From NCBI GenBank assembly GCA_015063325.1, contig SVUK01000017.1, forward strand, positions 1-64,000: DNA of 64,000 nucleotides, read 5' to 3'. The stretch is from Oscillospiraceae bacterium (GTDB taxonomy: Bacteria; Bacillota; Clostridia; Oscillospirales; CAG-272). The notes under the pieces were generated by a model. The model was not told the origin of the DNA and did no database searches. It saw nothing but the letters and a program-made list of their open reading frames with translations. The translations under genes were made by a program, and so were the position numbers. Below are positions 17,719 through 27,151 of the stretch, piece after piece (position 1 is the stretch's first letter; the number at the start of each line of letters is the position of its first letter).

Positions 17719-18492
17719 ATGAGTATGTTAGATTGCTTTTTTTCCGACGCTATCTTGGAAAAACTATCCGGCAATTTTGACGACGATATTCAAATGTTAA
17801 AGTCCGAATATGCAGCCTGTGCAAATACGGTATTTGCGGAGTTTTATGAAACACTTATTTTCAGAGTTTATCGGGCAAAATTTCTTATTGCTCCTAAAAT
17901 GCCGAACTTTCGTTATAAAGAGTATGTCGACAGTCAAAGCCAGTATTTTGAAACTTGCAACGAACTCGTTGAAAAATTATTTGATCAGCAAAAAGCGGAA
18001 CAGTTTTATGCAGATGCGCTAAAGTACGTTGCGATGAAAGACTATGCCAGCGCAGGGGCATCGTTTTATGCTTCCGCAATTGAAGGAAATGTAAATGCGC
18101 AATATAATTACGGCGTTTCCGTTTATAACGGAGAAGTGGGGGAACCGGATTATTTAGAAAGTGCATTTTGGTATTTAATGGCTTCGCTCGGCGGTAATGC
18201 AAAAGCAATGTCAAATTTGGGTATCCAGTATCGTAACGGAGTTGGAGTGAAGCAAAATCTAAATCGAATGATGTATTGGTATGCAAAAGGTGCGCAAATG
18301 TTTATGCCAAGTATCGTGCATGACGTCGGTCTTGTTTTGGCAAATGAAGAAGTAGAAGCTTTTGCCGGCAACGCCTCTATCGGAAGAGCGTTTCTTCAGG
18401 CTGCATATCGATTGGATGAGCCGGATGTCAGGGAGTTTGTAACCGATAACACAGAGCAGATCATTGAGGCTTTAGGAGATCCTGAAATCTGA
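17719..18492 (+). CDS. Sel1-repeat protein
   Basis: The protein has 257 residues. The ATG at 17719 is chosen because AAGGAG lies 9 bases before it; a GTG 27 codons upstream lacks a site. Residues about 105-210 hold at least three Sel1-type helical repeats (AQYNYGVSVYNG, AMSNLGIQYRNGVGV, YWYAKGAQ). Sel1 repeats are alpha-alpha scaffolds for protein assembly and are frequent in membrane-linked signalling complexes. The N-terminal 100 residues are helical and unrecognised. It sits just before the two ATPase genes and may be an adaptor for them. Confidence 0.7.
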   Translation: MSMLDCFFSDAILEKLSGNFDDDIQMLKSEYAACANTVFAEFYETLIFRVYRAKFLIAPKMPNFRYKEYVDSQSQYFETCNELVEKLFDQQKAEQFYADALKYVAMKDYASAGASFYASAIEGNVNAQYNYGVSVYNGEVGEPDYLESAFWYLMASLGGNAKAMSNLGIQYRNGVGVKQNLNRMMYWYAKGAQMFMPSIVHDVGLVLANEEVEAFAGNASIGRAFLQAAYRLDEPDVREFVTDNTEQIIEALGDPEI

Positions 18493-18537
18493 AACAACTT
18501 GCTTTTTAATTAATGTATCAAAAATAGGAGAAAAGTG

Positions 18538-19875
18538 ATGATTGATCACGCAAAAGTCACGGTTATTGAGGGGCAGGAATTACATACGAGAGTCCCAGAT
18601 AATGCTAAGAAAAGACAAAATCCGGATCGCAATAATATGCGCCCAATCAATATTCAATTCAACGGAACAAACGCGGAAGGTTTGCCGGATAACTTTGTGT
18701 TGAGCGAAAAATTATTAGGTCAGCATCTTTTACTGGTAGGTGGAATCGGTTCCGGTAAAACGAATACATTCAATCAAATCATCAGCACAATTTCTCCACA
18801 GTTGACACCAAATGATGTGATGATTATTTTTGATACGAAGGGCGATTTTTACAAGGAGTTTTATAAACCGGGAGATATTGTAATCAGCAATGATAAAACC
18901 GCCTGCGGAGCTATGGGTACAGATTATTGGAATGTTCTGAACGAAGTAGCGGATGATGAACATTTGGAAGAGAATGTAATGGAAATTGCAAATACTTTTT
19001 TTGCCGACCGATTGAAATCCGGCAACGATCCATTTTTCTCTAATGCAGCAAAAGATATTGTTTCTGCGGTGCTGTATCATTTTATAAAAATGAAGGTAAA
19101 GCTGAAAGCAGACAATAAAACTTTATCTGACTTTTTTAAGTCGGTCTCCCATGAGGATCTGCTGGATCTTTTAAGCTTATATCCCCAATACGAAGCTATG
19201 AAGAGTTATATTCCGTTGAAAGCTCAGGAACAGGCGCTTGGTGTAATCGCCGAAATTCAACAGGTTATGCGGGCGGTATTGATTGGTAATTTTTCAAAAA
19301 CAGGTACGCTTTCCATTCGCAATTTGGTTCGGCGAAAAGGAGGAAAAAGAATATTTATCGAGTATGACATTGGTATTGGGGCAATGCTTTCTCCGATTTA
19401 TACTTTGTTATTTGATTTGGCAATCAAGGAGGCGCTGTGCCGGGATAAGAGTGATGGGAATGTCTTTTTTGCCGTAGATGAATTCAAATTGTTGCCCAAC
19501 TTAAAGCATATAGATGATGCGGTGAACTTTGGTAGAAGTCTTGGTATCAAGTTTATGATTGGAATCCAAAATGTTGATCAAATTATTGATGCCTATAATG
19601 AAAACATGGCAATGAACATTTTTTCTGGTTTTTTGAACCAATTTGCGTTCAAAGTCAATGATTTTTCTACTAGGAAATATATCAAGGAACGAGCCGGAAC
19701 CAATCGCAAGAAAACAATTTATAAAACAACAACAGTTCATGAATCTTTGGAATCAGGCAATGTGATTGAAGATTGGGATGTCTCGAACCTGGTATTGGGA
19801 CAAGCAGTGGTTATGCTAAATAGTTCGGAACCGTTTGTGTTTCGTTTTCAAGAGTATATTTCAAAAAAACCATAA
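18538..19875 (+). CDS. HerA/VirD4-like P-loop ATPase A
   Basis: The protein has 445 residues. Walker A GGIGSGKT lies near residue 70, Walker B VFFAVDEFKLLPN near 307, and a KFMIGIQNVDQI motif follows as in TraD/VirD4/HerA-type hexameric motors. No membrane segment is seen, unlike conjugation coupling proteins (usually over 600 residues), and no relaxase or mating genes are nearby. A GTG directly before the ATG could also be used. AGGAG precedes it. It is paired with a second related ATPase 15 bp downstream, suggesting a hetero-oligomer that translocates or remodels DNA or protein. Confidence 0.75.
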   Translation: MIDHAKVTVIEGQELHTRVPDNAKKRQNPDRNNMRPINIQFNGTNAEGLPDNFVLSEKLLGQHLLLVGGIGSGKTNTFNQIISTISPQLTPNDVMIIFDTKGDFYKEFYKPGDIVISNDKTACGAMGTDYWNVLNEVADDEHLEENVMEIANTFFADRLKSGNDPFFSNAAKDIVSAVLYHFIKMKVKLKADNKTLSDFFKSVSHEDLLDLLSLYPQYEAMKSYIPLKAQEQALGVIAEIQQVMRAVLIGNFSKTGTLSIRNLVRRKGGKRIFIEYDIGIGAMLSPIYTLLFDLAIKEALCRDKSDGNVFFAVDEFKLLPNLKHIDDAVNFGRSLGIKFMIGIQNVDQIIDAYNENMAMNIFSGFLNQFAFKVNDFSTRKYIKERAGTNRKKTIYKTTTVHESLESGNVIEDWDVSNLVLGQAVVMLNSSEPFVFRFQEYISKKP

Positions 19876-19890
19876 TTTACGGAGGCAGCA

Positions 19891-21141
19891 ATGGGACTTT
19901 TCGGTAATTTATTCGGCAAAAATAGGGCAGTAGCATCTCAGACAAATTATATTTCGATTGATACTTCGTTGGGTAATGTGTTACTGTCGGGCAATTCTCC
20001 GCTTGGCAAAAGCAGTATTTTCAGAAATTATGCTATCAGTGTTTTGAATCAAGGCGATGGATGTATTATTTTGAGAGAAGCTAACACAGGCTTTGCGGCG
20101 GTGCCAAATGTCGTTTCAAGCCAAATGTCCGTATACGGAGTAGATATTAGCGACGGTGCATTTACGGAACAGTTTGATCCGTTTGCATTTTTAAATGAAG
20201 CGCAAACCGTGGAATTGCTTTTTAGTATTTTAAACAGATATATTGAATTTGAGCCTACGTTTAAAATGAAATTTAAGCAATATCTTTCAAAAATGGTACA
20301 TTTGCTCAAAATATCGGGGCATCCGATAAAATTAAACGAGCTGGTTCGTTATAATATTGAGGAACTGGAAGATATTAATGCCCATGCAAATATTCCCGAG
20401 GCGGAAAAGAGCATGACCGAACGTTTTTTTGATAGCGTAAGGCAGGATATCAGTATTCTGGAATCTTACTTTTATGATTTTTCTAATAATAATGTTGGTT
20501 TTATTTTGTCAGGCAATCAGTCAATTGAGTCTGTTTTGCGATCGGGTAAAGTTTTTGAAATCAGTTTGGATTTTTCTACTCGTAAAGAAGAGTCAGAACT
20601 GTTGCTCTCCCTGTTAACAGACCGCATTTGTAAAATTGATTATAACAAAGCAAATATCAATAGTGTAGCGGTTTTCACAGATGAAATTCCAAATGACACA
20701 TTGATGAAGGCCGGATTTGACAAATTGCTTATGACATCCGGAAGATGCCATATGGTTTATTCGATTATGGATGTTGCTTCTTTAGTTGAAAAAACCAATG
20801 TATTTGTCGATAAGGCGGATAGTTTATTCTTCTTCCAGCAGCAGTCCAATAAAAACCAGGATTTTTGTTCCGAATTTTTCGGTACATATGAAAAGCAGAA
20901 GATTTCAACTACACAAACTTCTGGAACATCTCGCGGTGGAAACAGATCGTCTGCCTGGGACTATTGGAACGGGAGGGGTTCTTCCAGCAGAAACTGGGGA
21001 AACAATCAAAGTACAAGTTATACAACAACACAAGAACAAGAGCGAATTTATTTACCGAATGTATTTAAGGATCTCGCAGAAAATCAATGTATTTATTTCT
21101 TTAGATCCGATCGTTCTCATAATTATTTGACAGTTTGTTAA
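19891..21141 (+). CDS. HerA/VirD4-like P-loop ATPase B (partner)
   Basis: The protein has 416 residues. Walker A GNSPLGKS is at residues 34-41. A Walker B-like VAVFTDEIPN near 260 has TDE where ATPase A has VDE. A later SIMDVASLVE segment corresponds to the sensor region. Near residues 350-385 there is a low-complexity Ser/Gly/Trp/Asn stretch. The end (YLPNVFKDLAENQCIYFF) is close in pattern to the C-terminus of ATPase A. It begins with an amphipathic MGLFGNLFGK helix. It is probably the second, more degenerate member of a paired motor. Confidence 0.7.
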   Translation: MGLFGNLFGKNRAVASQTNYISIDTSLGNVLLSGNSPLGKSSIFRNYAISVLNQGDGCIILREANTGFAAVPNVVSSQMSVYGVDISDGAFTEQFDPFAFLNEAQTVELLFSILNRYIEFEPTFKMKFKQYLSKMVHLLKISGHPIKLNELVRYNIEELEDINAHANIPEAEKSMTERFFDSVRQDISILESYFYDFSNNNVGFILSGNQSIESVLRSGKVFEISLDFSTRKEESELLLSLLTDRICKIDYNKANINSVAVFTDEIPNDTLMKAGFDKLLMTSGRCHMVYSIMDVASLVEKTNVFVDKADSLFFFQQQSNKNQDFCSEFFGTYEKQKISTTQTSGTSRGGNRSSAWDYWNGRGSSSRNWGNNQSTSYTTTQEQERIYLPNVFKDLAENQCIYFFRSDRSHNYLTVC

Positions 21142-21153
21142 TTGGAGGATGCC

Positions 21154-22290
21154 ATGTTTAATAGCGATAAATTTATTTGCCCGTATTGTTATGAACAGCA
21201 TGGGCAAAAGGATTGTGTTTATACTTGTTCCTATAATATTCCGGGTTCCACAAAAACCTGTAAATTTGATTTTCCTAAAAATGCTGATGGAACCATCCCA
21301 ATCAAGTATATCGGAAAATGTCTTAAATGTGATAATGCTAATCTATCTCGCTTTTGTCCATCAAAAAGTCAAAACGGTAGATTGTTGGAAATACCGGAAA
21401 GAGCTTGTGGAAATACTTTTTCTATTGCATTGATCGGTGCAAAGCAGTCCGGAAAATCCAATTATATTGCGGTTTTGATTAACGAAATCAAGAAAAAAAT
21501 GGCCCGGAATATGGATTGTTCTTTGATTTTCTGCAATCAGCAGACAAATGATATGTATCAGACATCCTATTACAAACCGCTTTATGAGTATTCAACCACA
21601 GTTAAAGGTACCGATAGCGGAGATACTTTTCCATTAATCTATTCGATTGACTTTTTTGATACAAAATCAAAATCCTATCGAATCAAAAATTCCATCACAT
21701 TATCTCTTTATGATACCGCAGGCGAAAATTTGGATCAGGAAAACACAATGCTACAGAACAACCAATATATTGCAAATGCCAACGGTATTATTGTTTTATT
21801 AGATCCATTGCAATTGCCCACTGTACGTGAAAAGTTAAACGGGAAAGTGGAATTGCCTGAAAAAAACAGCGATACAACCGATATTTTACAGCGCGTGATT
21901 ACAATTATTCGTGAGCGTAAAAAAATCAAAGGATGTATTGATATTCCGATTGCCCTTGCCTTTACTAAAATGGATGTATTAGCGCGAAACGATGTTCTGC
22001 CGGAAGACAGTAATTTAAGAAAACAATCTGAACATATTTCTAATGGTGCATTTGTAAAAAGTGATTTTGAAAACACCAACGAAGAAATTGAGGCTTTGCT
22101 TGAAAACTTCTTGGAAGATTATATCATGCAATTACTTAAGGAGTTTTCAAAGCATGCGTTTTTCGGCGTTTCTGCCTTGGGAGAGAACCCGGTAAACGGC
22201 GTTCAATTGTCAGGGCAACCGAATCCGATCAGAGTTTTGGATCCGTTGTTGTGGCTTCTTTCGCTTAACAAATACATCAAAACGATTTAA
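21154..22290 (+). CDS. zinc-ribbon GTPase (double-GTPase family type)
   Basis: The protein has 378 residues. The ATG at 21154 is chosen for the GGAGG 5 bases before it. Residues 1 to about 85 carry several Cys pairs (CPYC, CLKC and others), a zinc-ribbon region. The GTPase domain follows: P-loop GAKQSGKS near 95-102, DTAGE (G3) near 187, and FTKMD (G4) near 270. It lacks membrane segments. The layout fits the DO-GTPase families reported beside GAP1 genes in bacterial conflict systems. It precedes the GAP1-like gene by 21 bp, so it is probably the soluble GTPase of that pair. Exact family is from memory. Confidence 0.75.
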   Translation: MFNSDKFICPYCYEQHGQKDCVYTCSYNIPGSTKTCKFDFPKNADGTIPIKYIGKCLKCDNANLSRFCPSKSQNGRLLEIPERACGNTFSIALIGAKQSGKSNYIAVLINEIKKKMARNMDCSLIFCNQQTNDMYQTSYYKPLYEYSTTVKGTDSGDTFPLIYSIDFFDTKSKSYRIKNSITLSLYDTAGENLDQENTMLQNNQYIANANGIIVLLDPLQLPTVREKLNGKVELPEKNSDTTDILQRVITIIRERKKIKGCIDIPIALAFTKMDVLARNDVLPEDSNLRKQSEHISNGAFVKSDFENTNEEIEALLENFLEDYIMQLLKEFSKHAFFGVSALGENPVNGVQLSGQPNPIRVLDPLLWLLSLNKYIKTI

Positions 22291-22311
22291 TTCGGGAAAG
22301 GAAACAGAAAT

Positions 22312-25044
22312 ATGTTGGCCAGTCAATTAATCTATACATCCTGGAAGAACGGGAATTCTCCCAACAAAGGATATATGGTATATGCCCAATCTTTGGATAT
22401 TACCAATGACGAAACAAATGATATTTTATCTGTTATGAGATATCAGGCACCGGCAGGTCTTCCGTACACTCCCACACAGGAGGAAATTGAACAGCTTTTC
22501 CCCAAAAACTTCGCTTTCTTTCGTTTGAAAAGCGGAAGATATTGTATTGCGCAGTCCTGTTATATTGGGCAGGATTATACAAATCGATGGGGGAATTATA
22601 TGCTCCATGCATATGTACTTTCCGACATTGGAGATTTGATTCCCGCGCGCTTTATTAATGCTGATATTTTCAGATGCAGATTAACAGAAGAAGAATTGAA
22701 TGCGGAGAAGGCGCCGGATAGTTTGCCACAGGTGGACTTGCGAAACCCGGATACAGTTTTATCGGCCGACATTTTCAGCGCCTTTTTCAATCAAAATGAT
22801 AGAATTAATACATTAAAAAATTTGTCTCAAGCGTCAATTGATGCGGTTACTCAAAATAAACACATTGATTTTACAGAAGAAAGCAAACTGCTGCCGATCT
22901 GGCTTCAGGTCCTTTCGATTATAATGCCACGAAATTTACTGAAGAAGTTCTTTTTCAGCACGTATGTTGTAACGAGATCCGAACTGCTTACCATGGCTTG
23001 TATATTGCCCAAACTTAATGTTGTAACCTATGGTCAACAGACCTATATGAATAACACTATTAAGATAGATGCGCAAGCCGCGTGTCCGACAGTAGAAGCC
23101 GGAAATTATTGCAGGTTAGTCTGCGATCAGCTGTTAAATCAATATGAAAACGGTGTACTGTTTGCTCAAAAAACAGAAGAACAAATGCTCAAGTACCATC
23201 TTTCGGATTGCGACAAGGCAATAAAATTGCTTATGATTAAAGCCGGAGATTTGAGTTCTGTTGAATCCCTGGACGAATTACAGGAGTATATTCGCACGAT
23301 TCAAAATGCAAATCCGGACGATCTTTCCAATATCTTTGCCCAAATTTGTCGCGCGTTCTGCAATGGCGCATTGTTTGTAAACAGCGAACAATCCATTGCA
23401 ATTTTGCGAGCATTGTTCCCCGGGCTTTCTGCGGAAGAAAAAGAGGCATTGTTATTGGCTTACCTTGACATGAAATTGCAAAGTGAAGCTCCTGCCTTTG
23501 ACCTTTGCAAAGAAATTGTTACTCAATGCCCGTGTGCTTGGGATGAAGCGGTTCGCTTTGTGGCAAAAGCGGTTGTTATTGCACATCTGGAAGAGAAAAA
23601 TAACACCAAAGCTGACATTTTTTTGTGCTATATTTTGATCAGCGTTTATTCGATGTGCAAAGAATCTAATCGTCGTGCTGTCGCAGAAAAAGTAATTTCA
23701 ATTTTTTCAAAGCAAGTGCAAAAACGTTCTATAGAGAATGTAAGTTTTATTTTGCGTCAATGCAAAAAAGTATCTGAAGAGCTTTGGAAAAATGTTTATC
23801 AAAGTGTGGAAAATAACCTGGAAGATTTCTGCCAAAATGAGGAATTTTCGGTTACTTATTTAAAATTAAGCCTTGTATCTGCCGAGGTGTTTTGTGATTT
23901 ATTGTGTCGCATCATTGCCGTTTCAACGGAAATGAGAGATAAATGTATGAATGCATATATGACGTGGTCTGCGGAGCAGTCGGATTTGTGTAAGGCGGTC
24001 AATCAGTATGCACAAGCACTCCCGTCAGCAAAAGATTTTATCGACGAAATAAATCTTTTGAAATATAAAAGTGAACCTCTCCGCTCCAAGGAAGAATTGA
24101 TTACCGGTTACCGCAAAAATATCGCTGTTCAATATTCTGCCGATGTAGCAAAGCATGCGCGTACGATCTTCAATGAAAAAGTGTTGCAATTTCTGCGATC
24201 TCTTTCGGATAAAGAGCAAGTCAATCTCGGAATTTATTTGTACCATCAGTTGCTCGATTATGGCGAACCTATGCCGGAGGATGCCCCTTTGTTTTCGATT
24301 GCTCAATATGCTGTGTTCAACGGGAATACAAAAACCATACTTTTTTTGGAGAAAAATGGTTGTGGTGATTTAGCATTGATGAAAAAAATCCGGGCAGCAA
24401 ATGATGTTGTCGGCTTAAAAGATAAGGAGCGGCTCCAATTGCTTTGGGAAGGGGCATTGTTTACCGAGGCAGCAAAGAGAAAACCCAATCCCGTTTCTCT
24501 GCTGGTTTCCAAGGTAAAAAAGAATGGCAGTTTGCTCTGCTTGGATGAGAATTTATCTATCGAATTTGCGGAAGAATTTCTTGATGCACATCTGGATCAT
24601 GTAATCATCTCAATGTATGAGGTTTATCAATCAGCGGATGAAGGAATAACCGAACAACAAATTGTTGAAAAATTCCTGAAACCATTTGAAAGATGTAAAG
24701 AAACATTTTTTAGTTTGCTCAAAAAATCACTGCGATCGAATCAGACACAAACAAATGAAAATTTGTATTTATATTTTTGCTATTTGTTTGAAAGTAAGGG
24801 TGAATTTCGCAATCGGTTCTGGGAGATCATAGAGGATTATTTGAAATCTCTTGGAAAAGGGAAACGTAATGAAGTGTTTGATGAACTGGAAAACGCATTT
24901 GAAAAAAACGCTCATTCCATGCGGATGAAAAAATATATCAAAGATTTTAACGCAAATAATATAGGATTCTTTGAAAAAATGTTTGGTTTGTTTTCAGTAG
25001 AAAAAGATAAAAAGGAAAAGGATAGTCATGGCAAAAAGAAGTAA
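22312..25044 (+). CDS. GAP1-like GTPase-associated effector/regulator
   Basis: The protein has 910 residues. The first 140 match my recollection of the GAP1-N2 pattern: QLIYTSWKNG ... GYMVYAQSLDIT, RYQAPAGLPYTPTQEEIEQL, then FFRLKSGRYCIAQSCYIGQD and the GNYMLHAYV motif. The rest is long, helical and repetitive, consistent with the middle and C-terminal alpha-solenoid regions. The family was named for its constant association with DO-GTPases and is thought to be a scaffold or regulator in conflict systems. The gene lies between the two GTPase genes and overlaps the second by 17 bp, strong evidence of joint function. Its biochemical role is unknown. Confidence 0.75.
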   Translation: MLASQLIYTSWKNGNSPNKGYMVYAQSLDITNDETNDILSVMRYQAPAGLPYTPTQEEIEQLFPKNFAFFRLKSGRYCIAQSCYIGQDYTNRWGNYMLHAYVLSDIGDLIPARFINADIFRCRLTEEELNAEKAPDSLPQVDLRNPDTVLSADIFSAFFNQNDRINTLKNLSQASIDAVTQNKHIDFTEESKLLPIWLQVLSIIMPRNLLKKFFFSTYVVTRSELLTMACILPKLNVVTYGQQTYMNNTIKIDAQAACPTVEAGNYCRLVCDQLLNQYENGVLFAQKTEEQMLKYHLSDCDKAIKLLMIKAGDLSSVESLDELQEYIRTIQNANPDDLSNIFAQICRAFCNGALFVNSEQSIAILRALFPGLSAEEKEALLLAYLDMKLQSEAPAFDLCKEIVTQCPCAWDEAVRFVAKAVVIAHLEEKNNTKADIFLCYILISVYSMCKESNRRAVAEKVISIFSKQVQKRSIENVSFILRQCKKVSEELWKNVYQSVENNLEDFCQNEEFSVTYLKLSLVSAEVFCDLLCRIIAVSTEMRDKCMNAYMTWSAEQSDLCKAVNQYAQALPSAKDFIDEINLLKYKSEPLRSKEELITGYRKNIAVQYSADVAKHARTIFNEKVLQFLRSLSDKEQVNLGIYLYHQLLDYGEPMPEDAPLFSIAQYAVFNGNTKTILFLEKNGCGDLALMKKIRAANDVVGLKDKERLQLLWEGALFTEAAKRKPNPVSLLVSKVKKNGSLLCLDENLSIEFAEEFLDAHLDHVIISMYEVYQSADEGITEQQIVEKFLKPFERCKETFFSLLKKSLRSNQTQTNENLYLYFCYLFESKGEFRNRFWEIIEDYLKSLGKGKRNEVFDELENAFEKNAHSMRMKKYIKDFNANNIGFFEKMFGLFSVEKDKKEKDSHGKKK

Positions 25045-26458
25045 AATTAAAGAACCTGCCAAGATCAGCTATTTCTTTGGCGAAAGTTATTCTGACTTGT
25101 GGCATACAATTCGAACGTCCTGGAAAAAAAATATTGCAAAAATAAAAGAAGCGGCAATCCAGTTAAAAAAATCGTGGTCTAAACGCAACATCTACCGCTC
25201 AATTTGCCTTACGTTTCTAAAAGTTGCTATTTTAGCCAGTATCAGCGTGTTTGGAACGTTGTTTACCGCAATTTTTTCCCTGATACATATTGTATTGCTG
25301 TTTATTTTGATGACAGCCGTGTACCTTGGATTTGTCTTATTACGCGGAATGGATACAATCTATCTTTTATTAAAGGGAATTACTACAAACTGCTATAATC
25401 CCGGATGCGAAAGAAAATTCACTCTGCCAATTTATATTTGCCCTTCTTGCCAAGCCCTGCATTATCGATTGGTTCCGAGCAAATACGGTATTTTTAAGCG
25501 GACGTGTAACTGTGGAGCGAAATTACCGACTACTTTTTTCAATGGCCGTCAAAAACTCGACTCTCTTTGCCCTCATTGTCAATCTCCGGCTATCAAGGGA
25601 GTACACAAGAGCCTGTTGATCCCGGTTGTGGGCGGCGCAAACTCCGGAAAAACCTGTTTTATTAATACAGCAATTGATCAAATTGAGAAAAAAGCTCCCA
25701 CGCTTGGGTTGAAATATCAATATCAACCAGTTCCCGGAGATGCATATGAAGAAAACATCAAGCGTCTCAATAGCGGTGTATTCCCACAGAAAACAGGCGA
25801 TCTATCATTCAAATACTATAATTTCTATTTAGCAACCAAAGAAACAAAAGTCAGCAATTTAATTTCCGTTTGCGATATAGCCGGCGAGATTTTTACCAAT
25901 CAGGATTCAATGACAAAGCAGCAGGGGTATCGATTCGCCGACGGTTTGATCGTAGTGATCGATCCACTTTCTATCGCAGAGTTTAATCAGGAGTTGAAAA
26001 AAACATTATCCGATTCTGATTATGCAAGCTTAAACGGAAGCACGCAACTAATAGGAGATGTATTAAGCGGTCTGATCAATACGATGGAGAGCTTGTATCA
26101 TATCAAGGCAAAAGACACCATTAAAAAAACATTGGCAATTGTTTTCTCCAAGTGTGATATTCCGACGCTGAAGGATAAGTTGGGAGATGCTGCAATTCGG
26201 CAGTATATGAAAAACAATTCCGTTGATTATTGTAATGCTTCCAATGCTTTGTGCGAACAATTTTTATTGGAATACGGCGAAAGCAGTTTTATCAATACGG
26301 TGAAAAGCAAATTTAGTGAAATACAGTATTTTACTTGCTCTGCAACCGGTTCAAATTCCGGAGCGGGAAAATTTGACCCGATTGACGTAGAAAAGCCATT
26401 GCTTTGGATGATTGGTAAAATGAACAAGTCCATTGTTTTGCCGGATATTTGGAAATGA
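25028..26458 (+). CDS. membrane-anchored zinc-ribbon GTPase
   Basis: The protein has 476 residues. After a basic N-terminus, residues about 57-103 form two adjacent membrane segments. Zinc-ribbon Cys pairs follow at about 120-190 (CNPGC-type, CPSC, CNCG, CPHC). The GTPase domain has GGANSGKT near 201-208, CDIAGE (G3-like) near 282 and FSKCD (G4-like) near 372. It is thus the membrane-bound counterpart of the GTPase at 21154. The start codon lies within the end of the GAP1-like gene. Recruitment of the complex to the membrane is a reasonable inference. Confidence 0.75.
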   Translation: MAKRSKIKEPAKISYFFGESYSDLWHTIRTSWKKNIAKIKEAAIQLKKSWSKRNIYRSICLTFLKVAILASISVFGTLFTAIFSLIHIVLLFILMTAVYLGFVLLRGMDTIYLLLKGITTNCYNPGCERKFTLPIYICPSCQALHYRLVPSKYGIFKRTCNCGAKLPTTFFNGRQKLDSLCPHCQSPAIKGVHKSLLIPVVGGANSGKTCFINTAIDQIEKKAPTLGLKYQYQPVPGDAYEENIKRLNSGVFPQKTGDLSFKYYNFYLATKETKVSNLISVCDIAGEIFTNQDSMTKQQGYRFADGLIVVIDPLSIAEFNQELKKTLSDSDYASLNGSTQLIGDVLSGLINTMESLYHIKAKDTIKKTLAIVFSKCDIPTLKDKLGDAAIRQYMKNNSVDYCNASNALCEQFLLEYGESSFINTVKSKFSEIQYFTCSATGSNSGAGKFDPIDVEKPLLWMIGKMNKSIVLPDIWK

Positions 26459-26482
26459 ATTCTTAAAAAAGAGGACATAAGA

Positions 26483-27133
26483 ATGAAATATTTCAGTTCA
26501 GTGGTTGATTTTGTTGATGCCAATTTAATTTGGGTGTTTGTAGCATTTTTAGCGGCAACGCTGATTGAATTCCTGATTTTTTTAATCAGAAAAAAGAAGA
26601 GGCAAGAAAATTTCAGTACAGACGGATATTTTGTTGCAGTTGTATCCAATATTCTCATACTGCTGGGACTTTATATATTGGCCTGTCTCGGTGTAGGGTT
26701 GGTTAACTATCTCAAGGTTCAGGATTACCATTTTTACACAAATTATGTGAATTTTGTGACCGGAAAAGTGGCTGGCCCCACGTCAATTATCGTATTTGTT
26801 GGTGTGTTCATTGCCGCAACTATTTTCTACTTAATTAAGTTTGACATTGATTCGATTATTTTTAGAGTGATTTGCTCGGTTTTAGTAGCAGTACTCACAA
26901 CAGGCGCAGCCGTTATTGTTGGATTCCTTGTATATGTAGTGGTTGCTGTGGTGATCATTATTCTCAAAATGGTATGGTTTGTCATCAGTGGAGTTTTTAT
27001 TTCCATATTCTGGTTCTTTGTAAAATATTGGAAATGGGTTTTGCTGGTTCTGTTTACCCCCGGAGTGATTTATGGAGCGGTTCGATCTTTTATCAATTAC
27101 GTGGTGAGCCTGAAAAAAGAGGTTTTTGAATGA
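26483..27133 (+). CDS. multi-pass membrane protein
   Basis: The protein has 216 residues with about five hydrophobic segments (about 10-33, 50-75, 95-118, 130-165 and 170-195). The extremely Val/Ile-rich stretch at 130-165 probably spans the membrane at least once. A short basic cytosolic loop (RKKKRQ) sits after the first segment. No family is recognised. It is 24 bp after the membrane GTPase gene and is probably part of its membrane complex. Confidence 0.55.
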   Translation: MKYFSSVVDFVDANLIWVFVAFLAATLIEFLIFLIRKKKRQENFSTDGYFVAVVSNILILLGLYILACLGVGLVNYLKVQDYHFYTNYVNFVTGKVAGPTSIIVFVGVFIAATIFYLIKFDIDSIIFRVICSVLVAVLTTGAAVIVGFLVYVVVAVVIIILKMVWFVISGVFISIFWFFVKYWKWVLLVLFTPGVIYGAVRSFINYVVSLKKEVFE

Positions 27134-27151
27134 TATTGATAGAGGCATAAA

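Noticed and set aside
18538..21141. Conjugation coupling proteins of an ICE
   Set aside because: No membrane anchor, relaxase or mating-pair genes are nearby; context is the GTPase/chaperone cluster.
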